From: CAZPUI01 sp964415525
Lineage (GTDB): Bacteria; Acidobacteriota; Holophagae; Holophagales; Holophagaceae
DNA length: 64,000 nucleotides
NCBI GenBank assembly: GCA_964415525.1
Contig: CAYQAS010000004.1
Span: forward strand, 11,503-75,502
Direction of reading: 5' to 3'
Every line of letters starts with the position of its first letter. Position 1 is the first letter of the stretch. This document shows positions 45,809 to 54,817 of the stretch, piece after piece. The position numbers and the translations under genes were made by a program. Below the pieces are notes generated by a model. It worked only from the letters and a program-made list of their open reading frames with translations, ran no database searches and was not told the origin of the DNA.

Positions 45809-47911
45809 ATGAAGCTGCGCGCCCTGACCCTTTCTGCGCTCGCCTGCGTCCTCGTGTGTGGCACCGCCGCCCACGCGGAAGAAGGCATGTGGACCTTCGA
45901 CAACCTGCCGAAGAAGGCCCTCCAGGACAAATTCGGCTTCACGCCGACCCAGGAGTGGGTCGATCACCTGCGCCTCTCCAGCCTCCACTGGGGCGGTGCC
46001 TCAGGCTCCTTCATCAGCGCCGATGGCCTGGTGCTCACGAACCACCATGTCGGCCGAGGCTCCATCGAGCGCGTCAGCACGAAGGAGAAGGACTACCTGA
46101 CGAACGGCTTCATGGCCAAGACCCGCGAGGAGGAGATCAAGATCCCCGGCCTCACCGTGCGCACGCTCCAGCACATGGAGAACGTCACAGAGAAGGTCAA
46201 TGCCGTGGTGAAGCCCGGCATGACGGACAAGCAGGCCAGCGAGGCCCGCACCAAGCTGCTGGAGACCCTGGCCGCCGACGCGAAGTCCAAGACCGGCTAC
46301 GCCTGCCAGCCCGTGAGCTTCTACGAGGGCGGCGAGTACTGGATCTACGGCTATCAGGTCCACGACGACATCCGGCTCGTGGCGGCGCCCGAGCTTCAGA
46401 TGGCGATGTTTGGCGGCAACTACGACAACTTCACCTACCTCCGCCATGCCCTGGATTTCACGCTCTTCCGCATCTACAAGGACGGCAAGCCTTACCAGAG
46501 CAAGCACTTCCTGAAGTGGAGCAGTGAGCCCCTCAAGGCCGGTGACCTCACCTTCGTCAGCGGCCACCCCGGCCGCACCAGCCGCCAGATCACCCACGCC
46601 CAGATGATGTTCGAGCGGGACTTCGGCGCGCCCCTCACCCTCAAATCCCAGTCGCGCCAGCTCGAGGTCCTCGGAAAATACGGCGCCGAGAGCCCGGAGA
46701 AATACCGCGAGGTCACCGCCCGCCGCCTCGGCATCGAGAACGGCTGGAAGGCCGGCGTCGGCTACCACATCGGCCTGAAGAACGCCGAATACATGGCCGA
46801 AGTCGCCAAGCGGGAGAAGGACCTCAAGGCCGCCGTGGCCAAGATCCCCGCCCTGCAGGCGACCGCCGGCCAGAGCTGGACCAAGATCGAGCAGGCCATG
46901 AAGACCCGGAAGGCCTGGTATAAGGAAGCCGCCCTCCTCGCCAGCACCAGCAACGGTCCCGTGGGCCAGGGCCTGGCGATTCTCCGCTACCTGGAGGAGG
47001 CCGCGAAACCCGCCGACAAGCGCAGTCCGGGCTTCGAGACCGAGGAGAAGCTCAAGGCAGCCCGCACCCGCCTCGAAGGCAGTGGTCGCGGTGCCGCCCC
47101 TGCCGGTCCCGTGAAGGATGTCGATGTCCGCCTCTTCACCGAGGGCCTCAAGGTCATGCAGGAGGAGCTCCCCGCCCAGCACGTGCTGGTGCAGACCCTG
47201 CTCGGCGGCAAGGCCCCTGAGGCCGCGGCCAAGGCGCTGCTGGAAGGCTCCAAGCTGAATGACGCCGCCGCTCGCAAGGCCCTGCTGGAGGGCGGCGCCA
47301 AGGCCGTGGCGGAGAGCAACGACCCCGCCATAGTGATCGCCCGCAAGCTCCTGCCCCTCGCCACCAAGGTGCGCGTGGCTCAGGAGGCCTACAACGCCAC
47401 CCTCGGCGAGCAGGCCAGCCGCATCGCAAAGGCCCGCTTCCAGGTCTACGGCAAGAACACCTTCCCCGATGCCAACAGCACCCTGCGTCTGGGTTACGGC
47501 GCGGTGGATGGCTACGAGGCCAGCGGCACCCTGCTGCCTCCCTTCACCACCTTCGCCGGACTCTTCGACCGCCACTGGGGCTGGGGCGGCAACGCCTCCA
47601 AGGCCCACGACGGCGTGTGGAACCTGCCCCAGCGCTGGCTGGACAGTCGCGGCAAGCTGGACCTGAGCACGCCCTTCAACTTCGTCCACAAGGTCGACAC
47701 CATTGGCGGCAACTCCGGCAGCCCCATCGTCAACCGCAAAGGCGAGCTGGTCGGCCTGCTCTTCGACGGCAACTACGAAGGCCTGCCTGCCCGCTACTTC
47801 TACGATCCCAAGGTGAACCGCTCCGTGAGCGTGGATGCCCGGGGCATCGTGGAGGCCCTGGACAAGGTCATGGACGGCAGCCACCTCGTGAAGGAGATCA
47901 CGGGCAAGTGA
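45809..47911 (+). CDS. S46 family dipeptidyl-peptidase (third)
   Basis: The product is 700 residues. The signal peptide precedes 'AEEGMWTFDN'. Catalytic positions are 'LTNHHVGRGSI', 'FTYLRHALDF' and 'GGNSGSPIVN'; the usual Pro before Arg-His is Leu here. The specificity position is Gly ('LFDGN'). A Gly/Ala/Pro-rich insert 'GSGRGAAPAGPVKD' in the cap is not present in the neighbours. It starts 11 bp after the second gene and overlaps the fourth by four bases. Confidence 0.93.
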   Translation: MKLRALTLSALACVLVCGTAAHAEEGMWTFDNLPKKALQDKFGFTPTQEWVDHLRLSSLHWGGASGSFISADGLVLTNHHVGRGSIERVSTKEKDYLTNGFMAKTREEEIKIPGLTVRTLQHMENVTEKVNAVVKPGMTDKQASEARTKLLETLAADAKSKTGYACQPVSFYEGGEYWIYGYQVHDDIRLVAAPELQMAMFGGNYDNFTYLRHALDFTLFRIYKDGKPYQSKHFLKWSSEPLKAGDLTFVSGHPGRTSRQITHAQMMFERDFGAPLTLKSQSRQLEVLGKYGAESPEKYREVTARRLGIENGWKAGVGYHIGLKNAEYMAEVAKREKDLKAAVAKIPALQATAGQSWTKIEQAMKTRKAWYKEAALLASTSNGPVGQGLAILRYLEEAAKPADKRSPGFETEEKLKAARTRLEGSGRGAAPAGPVKDVDVRLFTEGLKVMQEELPAQHVLVQTLLGGKAPEAAAKALLEGSKLNDAAARKALLEGGAKAVAESNDPAIVIARKLLPLATKVRVAQEAYNATLGEQASRIAKARFQVYGKNTFPDANSTLRLGYGAVDGYEASGTLLPPFTTFAGLFDRHWGWGGNASKAHDGVWNLPQRWLDSRGKLDLSTPFNFVHKVDTIGGNSGSPIVNRKGELVGLLFDGNYEGLPARYFYDPKVNRSVSVDARGIVEALDKVMDGSHLVKEITGK

Positions 47912-50037
47912 GCCGTTTCCGGTCCTTCCTCGCCGTCGCTCTTGCAGCAGTCGCCCTGCCCCTCGTGGCGGGCACCCTGCCGCGTCCCGAGGAGGGGCTA
48001 TGGCCCTTCGACCGGCTGCCCGCCGCCTTGGCGAAATCCAGGGCGGTGGACGGCCCGTGGCTCGAACATCTGCGCCGCTCGGCGGTGAAACTGCCCTGGG
48101 GCAGTGGCGCCTTCGTCAGCCGGGATGGCCTCGTCATCACGAACCACCACGTCGTCCGTCGCTGGCTGCAGCAGGTGTCCAAGGCGGACCGCGACCTGGT
48201 GAAGGACGGTTTCGTGGCTCCCGATCGCGGCTCCGAACTGCGCATTCCCGGTCTCACGGCCCGCACCCTCGAGGCCATGGAGGATGTGACCGCCCAGGTG
48301 AACCGAGCCGTGAAAGCGGGCATGGATGAAACCGCCGCCCTGCACGCCCGCCGCGTGGCCTTCGCCGCCATCAAGCAGGAAGTTCAAGAACGCACCCAGC
48401 TGGCCTGCGAGCAGGTCACCTTCCACGGCGGCGCCCAGTATTGGATCTACGGCTACCGGCGCCACAACGACGTGCGCCTGGTCATGTCCGCTGAACAGCA
48501 AGTGGCTTTCCTCGGCGGCATGACCACCAATTACGCCTTCCCACGGCACGCCCTGGACCTGGCCTTCCTGCGCATCTATGAACGGGAGCGCCCCTACCAG
48601 CCCGCGCACTTCCTCGGCCTCGCCCACACCGCGCCCCAGGCGGGCGAGATGACCTACATCGCCGGGCACCCCGGGCGCACGCAACGCCGGGAGACCCTGG
48701 CGCAAATGCAGTTCAACCGAGATGTCAGCCTGCCCTGGCGACTGGCGGAGCTGGAGCGGCAGGAGCGCGTGCTGCGCGATTTCGCCGATCGCTCCCCGGA
48801 ACACGCCCGCGAGGTGCGCACCATGCGCGGCGCCATCGAGAATGGACTCCAGAAATACCAGTCATGGCTGTCCTATCTGAACGACCCCGAGGTGATGGGA
48901 GATCTGGCCACTCACGAGCGCGCCCTGCGGGATGCCATGGCCAAGCGCAAGGACCTCTCGCGCCACCTCAGCAGCTTCGGACGCATCGAGCGGGCCCTGG
49001 CCACCCTCAAGGCCCGCTATGCGGAATATCAGCTCTTCTCCACTGGGGATAGCTGCCTGCTCTCCCACGGCCTGTTGCTGCACCGGCTGGCGGTGGAACC
49101 CCGGAAGCCCTCTGCTGAGCGCCTGCCGGAGTATCAGGACGCCTACCTCGCCGCACAGCAGGAGGAGGCCCGCTCCACCGCCCCCATCAACCAGGGCCTG
49201 GAACGACACATCCTGCTGAACCAGCTCATCCACACCCGCAAAGTGCTCGGCGCCAGCCATCCCTTTGTGAAGGCCCTGCTCTGCGGACGCACGCCGGAGG
49301 CCCTGGTGGAGTGGGCCGTCACGGGCTCCCGCATCCATGATCCCGCCTTCCGCATCGCGTTGCTGGACGGCGGCCCGAGGGCCATCCACGCCAGCCGGGA
49401 TCCTTTCCTCGTCCTCGCCCGCAAGCTCGATCCCCTCTTCCGCACCAAACGCGAATGGGTGGACCGCGACATCCACGCGACCCTGAGCGAGCACCTCGCA
49501 CGCATCGGCAAGGTCCGGTTCTCCGTGCAAGGGCAGGAACTCTATCCGGATGGCAATGGCACCCTGCGCCTCTCTTTCGGGGTACTCCCGGTAGTCGGGG
49601 AAGCCCGCACCCGCACCACCTTCGGCGAGATGCAGGCGCTGGCCGCAAAGGGCGGAGAAGGCTGGGCCCTTCCCCCGCGGTGGCAGAGCCGCGCGAACAG
49701 GCTCACGCCCGGGACGCCCCTGAACTTCGTGTGCCGCGCCGATGTGGCCTCTGGCAGTTCCGGCAGCCCCATGGTGAACGGTAAGGGTGAGCTCATCGGC
49801 CTCGTGTTCGACGGCAACCGAGCCTGCCTCAACGCCAATTTCAACTACGACGCCGAGACAAACCTCGTCATCGGCCTCGACACCCGGGCGATCCTCGAAG
49901 CCCTGGGGCGCATCTATGAGATGCCCGCCCTCGTGGCGGAACTTCAGGCGCCTGCCACTGGGATCCAGAACACACCCGGCGCCTTTGCCGAAGTCCTGCC
50001 GCGCCCTCGGGGCATTCGACTCCCCAAAGCCCAATAG
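47908..50037 (+). CDS. S46 family dipeptidyl-peptidase (fourth, divergent)
   Basis: The product is 709 residues and begins with GTG overlapping the previous stop. The signal peptide is 'VSRFRSFLAVALAAVALPLVAG'. It is the most divergent member: the mature start reads 'EEGLWPFDR', and 'DNF.YPRH' is 'TNYAFPRHALD'. The catalytic His ('ITNHHVVRRW'), Asp ('RHALD') and Ser ('GSSGSPMVN') remain, and the specificity position is Gly ('VFDGN'). Its C-terminus extends about 25 residues past the others. It is last in the first operon. Confidence 0.9.
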   Translation: MSRFRSFLAVALAAVALPLVAGTLPRPEEGLWPFDRLPAALAKSRAVDGPWLEHLRRSAVKLPWGSGAFVSRDGLVITNHHVVRRWLQQVSKADRDLVKDGFVAPDRGSELRIPGLTARTLEAMEDVTAQVNRAVKAGMDETAALHARRVAFAAIKQEVQERTQLACEQVTFHGGAQYWIYGYRRHNDVRLVMSAEQQVAFLGGMTTNYAFPRHALDLAFLRIYERERPYQPAHFLGLAHTAPQAGEMTYIAGHPGRTQRRETLAQMQFNRDVSLPWRLAELERQERVLRDFADRSPEHAREVRTMRGAIENGLQKYQSWLSYLNDPEVMGDLATHERALRDAMAKRKDLSRHLSSFGRIERALATLKARYAEYQLFSTGDSCLLSHGLLLHRLAVEPRKPSAERLPEYQDAYLAAQQEEARSTAPINQGLERHILLNQLIHTRKVLGASHPFVKALLCGRTPEALVEWAVTGSRIHDPAFRIALLDGGPRAIHASRDPFLVLARKLDPLFRTKREWVDRDIHATLSEHLARIGKVRFSVQGQELYPDGNGTLRLSFGVLPVVGEARTRTTFGEMQALAAKGGEGWALPPRWQSRANRLTPGTPLNFVCRADVASGSSGSPMVNGKGELIGLVFDGNRACLNANFNYDAETNLVIGLDTRAILEALGRIYEMPALVAELQAPATGIQNTPGAFAEVLPRPRGIRLPKAQ

Positions 50038-50062
50038 ATCCAAAGATATGGATTGCGTTCAC

Positions 50063-50099
50063 TAATATTGGGAGAGGACGGCACTCAGCCGTCCCTCCC
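50063..50099 (+). promoter_or_regulatory. Candidate promoter and 5'-end hairpin of the fifth S46 gene
   Basis: TAATAT (50063-50068) is followed by a stem-loop in which GGACGGC (50076-50082) pairs with GCCGTCC (50088-50094), extended by GGGAG/CTCCC with one bulged A. The predicted transcript would start at the base of this stem. No good -35 is seen, so it may also be the end of the preceding operon. Confidence 0.45.
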
Positions 50100-50114
50100 G
50101 CTCCGGTGTGCCCC

Positions 50115-52190
50115 ATGATCCTGCGCCCCCTTTCCCTTCTGGCCGCCCTGACATGTGCCCTTGCCTCCGCCGAGGAGGGCATGTGGACCTTCGATAACCT
50201 GCCGATGAAGCAGGTCCAGGCGCGCTGGGGCTTCACACCCAGCCAAGCCTGGGTGGACCACCTGCGTCTGGCCTCGCTCCGCTTCCCCGGCGGCAGCGGC
50301 AGCTTCGTCAGCGCCGACGGCCTCGTGCTCACCAACCACCACGTCGTGCGGGGCAACATCCAGAGCCTCAGCACCCGCGAACGCGACCTGCTGAAGGATG
50401 GCTTCGTCGCCGCCACCCGGGACCAGGAGCTGAAGGTGCCCGGAATGGAGCTGATGCAGCTGGTGCGTATGGAGGACATCACCGCCCGCGTCGCCACCGC
50501 CGCCAAGGCCGCCAAGACCTCCGCCGAGGCCCTGCGCGCCCGGGAACGGGAGATCGCCAGCGCAAGACAGGCGCTGTCCACCGAGACCAAGCTCACGGTG
50601 GAGCCGGTGACCCTCTACCAGGGCGGCGAGACGTGGCTCTATGTCTATCGGAAGTTCACGGACGTGCGCCTTGTCATGGCGCCGGAGCTCGCCGTGGCCC
50701 GCTTCGGCGGCGACCACGACAACTTCACCTTCCCCCGCCATCACTTGGATTTCTCCCTGCTGCGGGTCTACGAGGACGGCAAGCCCTTCCACCCCGAACA
50801 CCGCCTGGCCTGGAGCGAGACGGGCCTCAAGCCCGGGGACGCCTCCTTCATCACCGGCCATCCCGGCACCACGAACCGCCTCTGGACGACGGATCAGATG
50901 GCCTATGCCCGGGACCTCGGCAGCCCCATGGACATCGCCGGTCGCGAGCGCCTGCGGGCCGCCCTGGAGGCCTACGCCCAGAAGAGCTTCGAGCACCGCA
51001 CCCGCGTCGGAGGCCGCATCTACGGCATCGACAACGGCCTGAAGGCCATGCGCGGCTACCACGCCGCCCTCAAGGATGCCGAGGCCATGGCCCGTGTCGC
51101 CGCCGCTGAGAAGGAGCTGAAGGCGAAGGTCCAGGCGGATCCGCAACTTCGCACCGAGGCAGGGAAGAGCTGGGAGATGGTGGCTGCGGCCCTGCGCCAG
51201 CAGCGCACCCTGGCCAAGGAGCAGGCGATGGTGAACACCCGCCAGAGCGAACTGCTGGGCACGGCCCTGCATTTGCTGCGCCTGCCTGTGGAAACCACCA
51301 AGCCGGATGCCAAGCGCCTGAGCGAATATGCCGAGGCTGCGCTGCCCGCCCTGAAGAAGAAGCTCACCACCACCCGTCCCACGCCTTTCCACGCCGACCT
51401 GGAAATGCACCTGCTTACGTTCGGGTTGCAGGAAGCCCTGGATCAGCTGGGCGCGGCACATCCCTTCGTGAAGGCCATGCTCGGGGGCAAGAAACCCGCG
51501 GAGGTCGCTCAGGCCGCCGTCGCCGGCTCCAAGCTGCAGGATCCCTCAGAGGTGAAGCGCCTGCTGGAAGGCGGCGCGAAGGCCGTCGCAGAGAGCAAGG
51601 ATCCGATGCTGGCTCTCGCCCGCACCCTCGATCCGCTCCAGCGCGCCGTGCGGGAGAAGGTGGAGCGGCTGGTGGACGGCCCGGTGCGCGAACACGCCGA
51701 TCGCATCGCCCGCGCCCGCTTCAAGGTGCAGGGCAAGAGCGCCTACCCGGACGCCACCTTCACCCTGCGCCTCACGGACGGCACGCCGAAGTCCTATGCC
51801 GCCAACGGCACGCTCCAGGCGCCCTTCACGACGATCGGCGGCCTCTTCGACCGCTTCCAGGGCTGGGGTGGTTCAACCGTGAATGTCCCGCGCGACACCT
51901 GGAACCTGCCCCAGCGCTGGCTCGATCGCCGCAGCCGCCTGGATATGGATACGCCCTACAACATGGCCACCACCCACGACATCATCGGTGGCAACTCCGG
52001 CAGCCCCGTGGTGGATGCCAAGGGCGCGCTGGTGGGCCTGGCCTTCGACGGCAACGTCGAGAGCCTCGGCGGCCGCTACTACTACGACGGCCGCGCCAAC
52101 CGCACCATCTGCGTCGATGCCCGCGCCCTGCGCGAAGTGCTGACCAAGGTCTACGACGCCGGGCACCTCGTGGCGGAATTCGACAAGTGA
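50115..52190 (+). CDS. S46 family dipeptidyl-peptidase (fifth)
   Basis: The product is 691 residues. The ATG at 50115 gives a clean signal peptide (MILRPLSLLAALTCALASA) before 'EEGMWTFDN'; an in-frame GTG three codons earlier adds only Met-Cys-Pro. Catalytic residues are in 'LTNHHVVRGNI', 'FTFPRHHLDF' and 'GGNSGSPVVD', and the specificity position is Gly ('AFDGN'). A 77-bp gap with its own promoter-like element separates it from the fourth gene. Confidence 0.93.
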   Translation: MILRPLSLLAALTCALASAEEGMWTFDNLPMKQVQARWGFTPSQAWVDHLRLASLRFPGGSGSFVSADGLVLTNHHVVRGNIQSLSTRERDLLKDGFVAATRDQELKVPGMELMQLVRMEDITARVATAAKAAKTSAEALRAREREIASARQALSTETKLTVEPVTLYQGGETWLYVYRKFTDVRLVMAPELAVARFGGDHDNFTFPRHHLDFSLLRVYEDGKPFHPEHRLAWSETGLKPGDASFITGHPGTTNRLWTTDQMAYARDLGSPMDIAGRERLRAALEAYAQKSFEHRTRVGGRIYGIDNGLKAMRGYHAALKDAEAMARVAAAEKELKAKVQADPQLRTEAGKSWEMVAAALRQQRTLAKEQAMVNTRQSELLGTALHLLRLPVETTKPDAKRLSEYAEAALPALKKKLTTTRPTPFHADLEMHLLTFGLQEALDQLGAAHPFVKAMLGGKKPAEVAQAAVAGSKLQDPSEVKRLLEGGAKAVAESKDPMLALARTLDPLQRAVREKVERLVDGPVREHADRIARARFKVQGKSAYPDATFTLRLTDGTPKSYAANGTLQAPFTTIGGLFDRFQGWGGSTVNVPRDTWNLPQRWLDRRSRLDMDTPYNMATTHDIIGGNSGSPVVDAKGALVGLAFDGNVESLGGRYYYDGRANRTICVDARALREVLTKVYDAGHLVAEFDK

Positions 52191-52205
52191 TGACAACTGC
52201 AGGCT

Positions 52206-52293
52206 CACCACGGAGAACACGGAGTTCACGGAGGAAAAGCCCAATCCTATTCTCAGTGCATTTCACCGTGCCCTTCTCCGTGTGCTCCGTGCT
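52206..52293. repeat. CACGGAG-type hairpin repeat (copy 1)
   Basis: CACCACGGAGAACACGGAG and TTCACGGAGG on the left are mirrored by CTTCTCCGTGTGCTCCGTG on the right, forming a long imperfect hairpin. It lies between the fifth and sixth S46 genes next to a second, similar copy. Confidence 0.8.
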
Positions 52294-52373
52294 GAAGCCT
52301 TCCCTTTCCTCGAAACGAAGTCCCATGCGCCTCGCCTGCAGCACCAGTTGCCAATTGCGATAAATACGGCTGA

Positions 52374-52458
52374 AACACGGAGAACACCAAGTTCACGGAG
52401 AAATCCCCCAATCCCTTTCTCAGTGCCTTTCTCCGTGTGCTCCGTGCTCTCCGTGGTG
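52374..52458. repeat. CACGGAG-type hairpin repeat (copy 2)
   Basis: It repeats the previous element: ACACGGAGAACACCAAGTTC and CACGGAG on the left, TTTCTCCGTGTGCTCCGTG and CTCTCCGTGGTG on the right. It ends 25 bases before the ATG of the sixth S46 gene, so a promoter for that gene would have to lie in or before the repeats. No gene is seen in 52191-52483. Confidence 0.8.
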
Positions 52459-52483
52459 AACCCCTTTTTCAGGAGCCTCTACC

Positions 52484-54559
52484 ATGCGCTTCGCCCTTCC
52501 CCTTCTCGGCCTCGTCCTTGCCGCCGGCGCCCTGCGCGCCGACGAGGGCATGTAGACCTTCGACAACGTCCCGGTGAAGGCCATTCAGGCCGAGTACGGA
52601 TTCAATCCCGACGCGGCCTGGCTCAAGCGTCTGCAGCTCGGCACAGTGCGCTTCCCGGGCGGCACGGGCTCCTTCGTCTCCAAGGACGGCCTGGTGATCA
52701 CGAACCACCACGTGGGTCGCGGCGCCATCCAGCAGGTGTCCAGCGCCAAGGCTGACTTCATCAAGGACGGCTTCACCGCCGCGACCCGCACCCAGGAGAT
52801 CAAGGTCCCCGGCCTGGAGCTCATGATGCTGGTGTCCACCGAGGACATGACGGCCAAGGTCAACGCCGCCGTGAAGCCCGGCATGACGGAGGGCGAGGCG
52901 CTGAAGGCCCGCCAGGGCGCCCTGAGCGACCTGCGCAAGGCGGAGGAAGCGAAGAGCGGCCTCACCTGCGAGCCCGTGACCCTATACCAGGGCGGCGAGT
53001 ACTGGCTCTACCGCTATCGGAAGTTCAAGGATGTGCGCCTCGTGGCGGCGCCGGAAGTTCAGGTGGCCAGCTTCGGTGGCGACCCCGACAACTACACCTA
53101 CCCGCGCTGGAACCTGGACTACGCCCTCTTCCGCGTCTATGAGGACGGCAAGCCCTTCCGGCCCGAAGCATACCTGCCCTTCACGAAGACACCCCTCAAG
53201 GCTGGGGATCTCACGATCATCAGCGGCCATCCCGGCACCACGTACCGCGGCCAGACCCTGGCCCAGATGACCTACGCCAAGGAGGTGGGCATCCCCTTCC
53301 AGCTGGGCTGGCAGGCCCGGCAGCGCAAGGCGCTCGAGGCCTATGCCCAGACCTCCGCCGAAGCCGCCCGCGTCTCCGCCGACGCCATCTACGGCATCAG
53401 CAACAGCCAGAAGCGCATCACCGGCCAGCTCATGGGTCTCAACAAGCCCGAGAGCCTCGCATTGGTGGCTAGCCGTGAGAAGGCGCTGAAGGAGGCCACC
53501 GCGAAGGAGCCCGAACTCCAGAACCGCGTCGGCGGCAGCTGGGATCGGATTGCGGAGGGTGTGGCCCGCCAAAAGGCCCTGCTCAAGGAATACACCGCCA
53601 TCGGCACACGGGGCTGCACCCTCTTCGGCCACGCCCTCACCCTCGTGCGTCTGGCGGATGAACTGGCGAAGCCCAGCGCCCAGCGTCTGTCGGAATATAG
53701 CGACGGCAGCCTCAAAGCCACCAAGGACAAGCTCTTCAGCCCCCGCCCCGTCCAGCTGGGCCTGGATGAAGCGCGCCTCGCGTGGGCGCTTCGCGAGGCT
53801 CAGGAACAGCTCGGCGCCGACCATGCCTACGTGAAGGCGGCCCTTGCGGGACGCGCTCCGGAGGCGGTGGCGAAGGCCACCTATGCCGGCACCAAGCTGG
53901 GCGATCCCGCGTTCCGCAAGCAGCTGGCGGAAGGGGGCCGGGAAGCCCTGACCGCCAGCACCGATCCCCTGCTGGCCCTGGCCCGCGCCCTGGATCCCTT
54001 CCAGCGGGCCCTGCAGAAGCAGTGGGACGAGCAGGTGCAGGGCGTCTTCGCCGAGCACGGCGGCCGCATCGCAGAGGCCCGATTCAAGGCCCTCGGAAAG
54101 TCCCAGTACCCGGATGCCACCTTCACCCTGCGCCTGAGCTTCGGGCCCGTGGCCACCTACGACACCGGCAGCGGCACCAAGGCCCAGCCCTTCACCACCT
54201 TCCTCGGCCTCTTTGACCGGCACGCGGGCTGGGGCGGCAACGCTGCCAACGCGGAGGACGGCGCCTTTACCCTGCCTGAACGATGGATCAAGGCCAAGTC
54301 GCGCATCACCCTGGAGACGCCCTACAACTTCTCGTACGCCTGCGACACCGTGGGCGGCAACAGCGGCAGCCCCGTGGTGAACGTGAAGGGCGAGTTCATC
54401 GGTATCAACTTCGACAGCGTGCTGGAAGGCCAGGGCGGCTACTACGTCTACGACGACGCCACCAAGCGCGCCGTGGCCGCCGATGCTCGGGCGATCCTCG
54501 AGAGCCTGCATAAGGTCATGAAGGGCGAGCACCTCGTGAAGGAACTGTTGGGTCGGTAA
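52484..54559 (+). pseudogene. S46 family dipeptidyl-peptidase with in-frame TAG (sixth)
   Basis: An ATG with AGGAG upstream starts a normal signal peptide (MRFALPLLGLVLAAGALRA) and 'DEGM', then TAG (52553-52555) replaces the TGG of 'EGMWTFDN' found in its neighbours. The remaining 667 codons are fully open. The catalytic set is intact: 'ITNHHVGRG', 'YPRWNLDY' (Trp where others have His) and 'GGNSGSPVVN'. The specificity position is Ser ('NFDSV') rather than Gly. An internal GTG at 52574 could restart but would lack the signal peptide. It may be a recent pseudogene, a sequence error, or read through at low level. Confidence 0.8.
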
Positions 54560-54565
54560 GTCCCA

Positions 54566-54615
54566 CCAAAGTGAAGAGAGCGGGGGCCACAAGGCCCCCG
54601 CTCTCTTCACTTTGG
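54566..54615. terminator. Long bidirectional terminator hairpin
   Basis: A perfect 23-bp stem with a four-base ACAA loop lies just past the sixth S46 gene. The left arm ends GAGAGCGGGGGCC and begins CCAAAG. It would serve the S46 transcript from one side and the convergent mscS gene from the other. Confidence 0.85.
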
Positions 54616-54780
54616 ACATTTCCTCCCATCGGGCGTGCCAAGTCGTTGCATGCGCACTTGCGGCTCCGGTGTTGGGAGGAACAGCAAGGTCCTTCATCCC
54701 CTTCAACCTTGTATTCATCTTCTTTCAAAAGAATGTTTAACAAGGATGAAAGGGATAACTGCAAGCAGGCGTTGCCTGCC
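54614..54780. repeat. Dispersed intergenic repeat with internal hairpin (copy 2)
   Basis: It matches 16499-16660, sharing TTTCCTCCCA, CTTTCAAAAGAA, GTTTAACAAGGATGAAAGG and GCAGGCGTTGCCTGCC. An inverted repeat pairs CCTTCATCCCCTTCAACCTTGT (part) with AACAAGGATGAAAGGGAT (54739-54756). No gene is seen between it and the end of mscS. Confidence 0.75.
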
Positions 54781-54817
54781 TGTGATTCCGATCTTCCTTC
54801 AGTGGCTGGAAGAGCGC

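Noticed and set aside
52553..52555. Pyrrolysine or other recoding of the TAG codon
   Set aside because: No pyl genes or recoding element are seen, the site is a Trp codon in all neighbours, and a point mutation explains it more simply.
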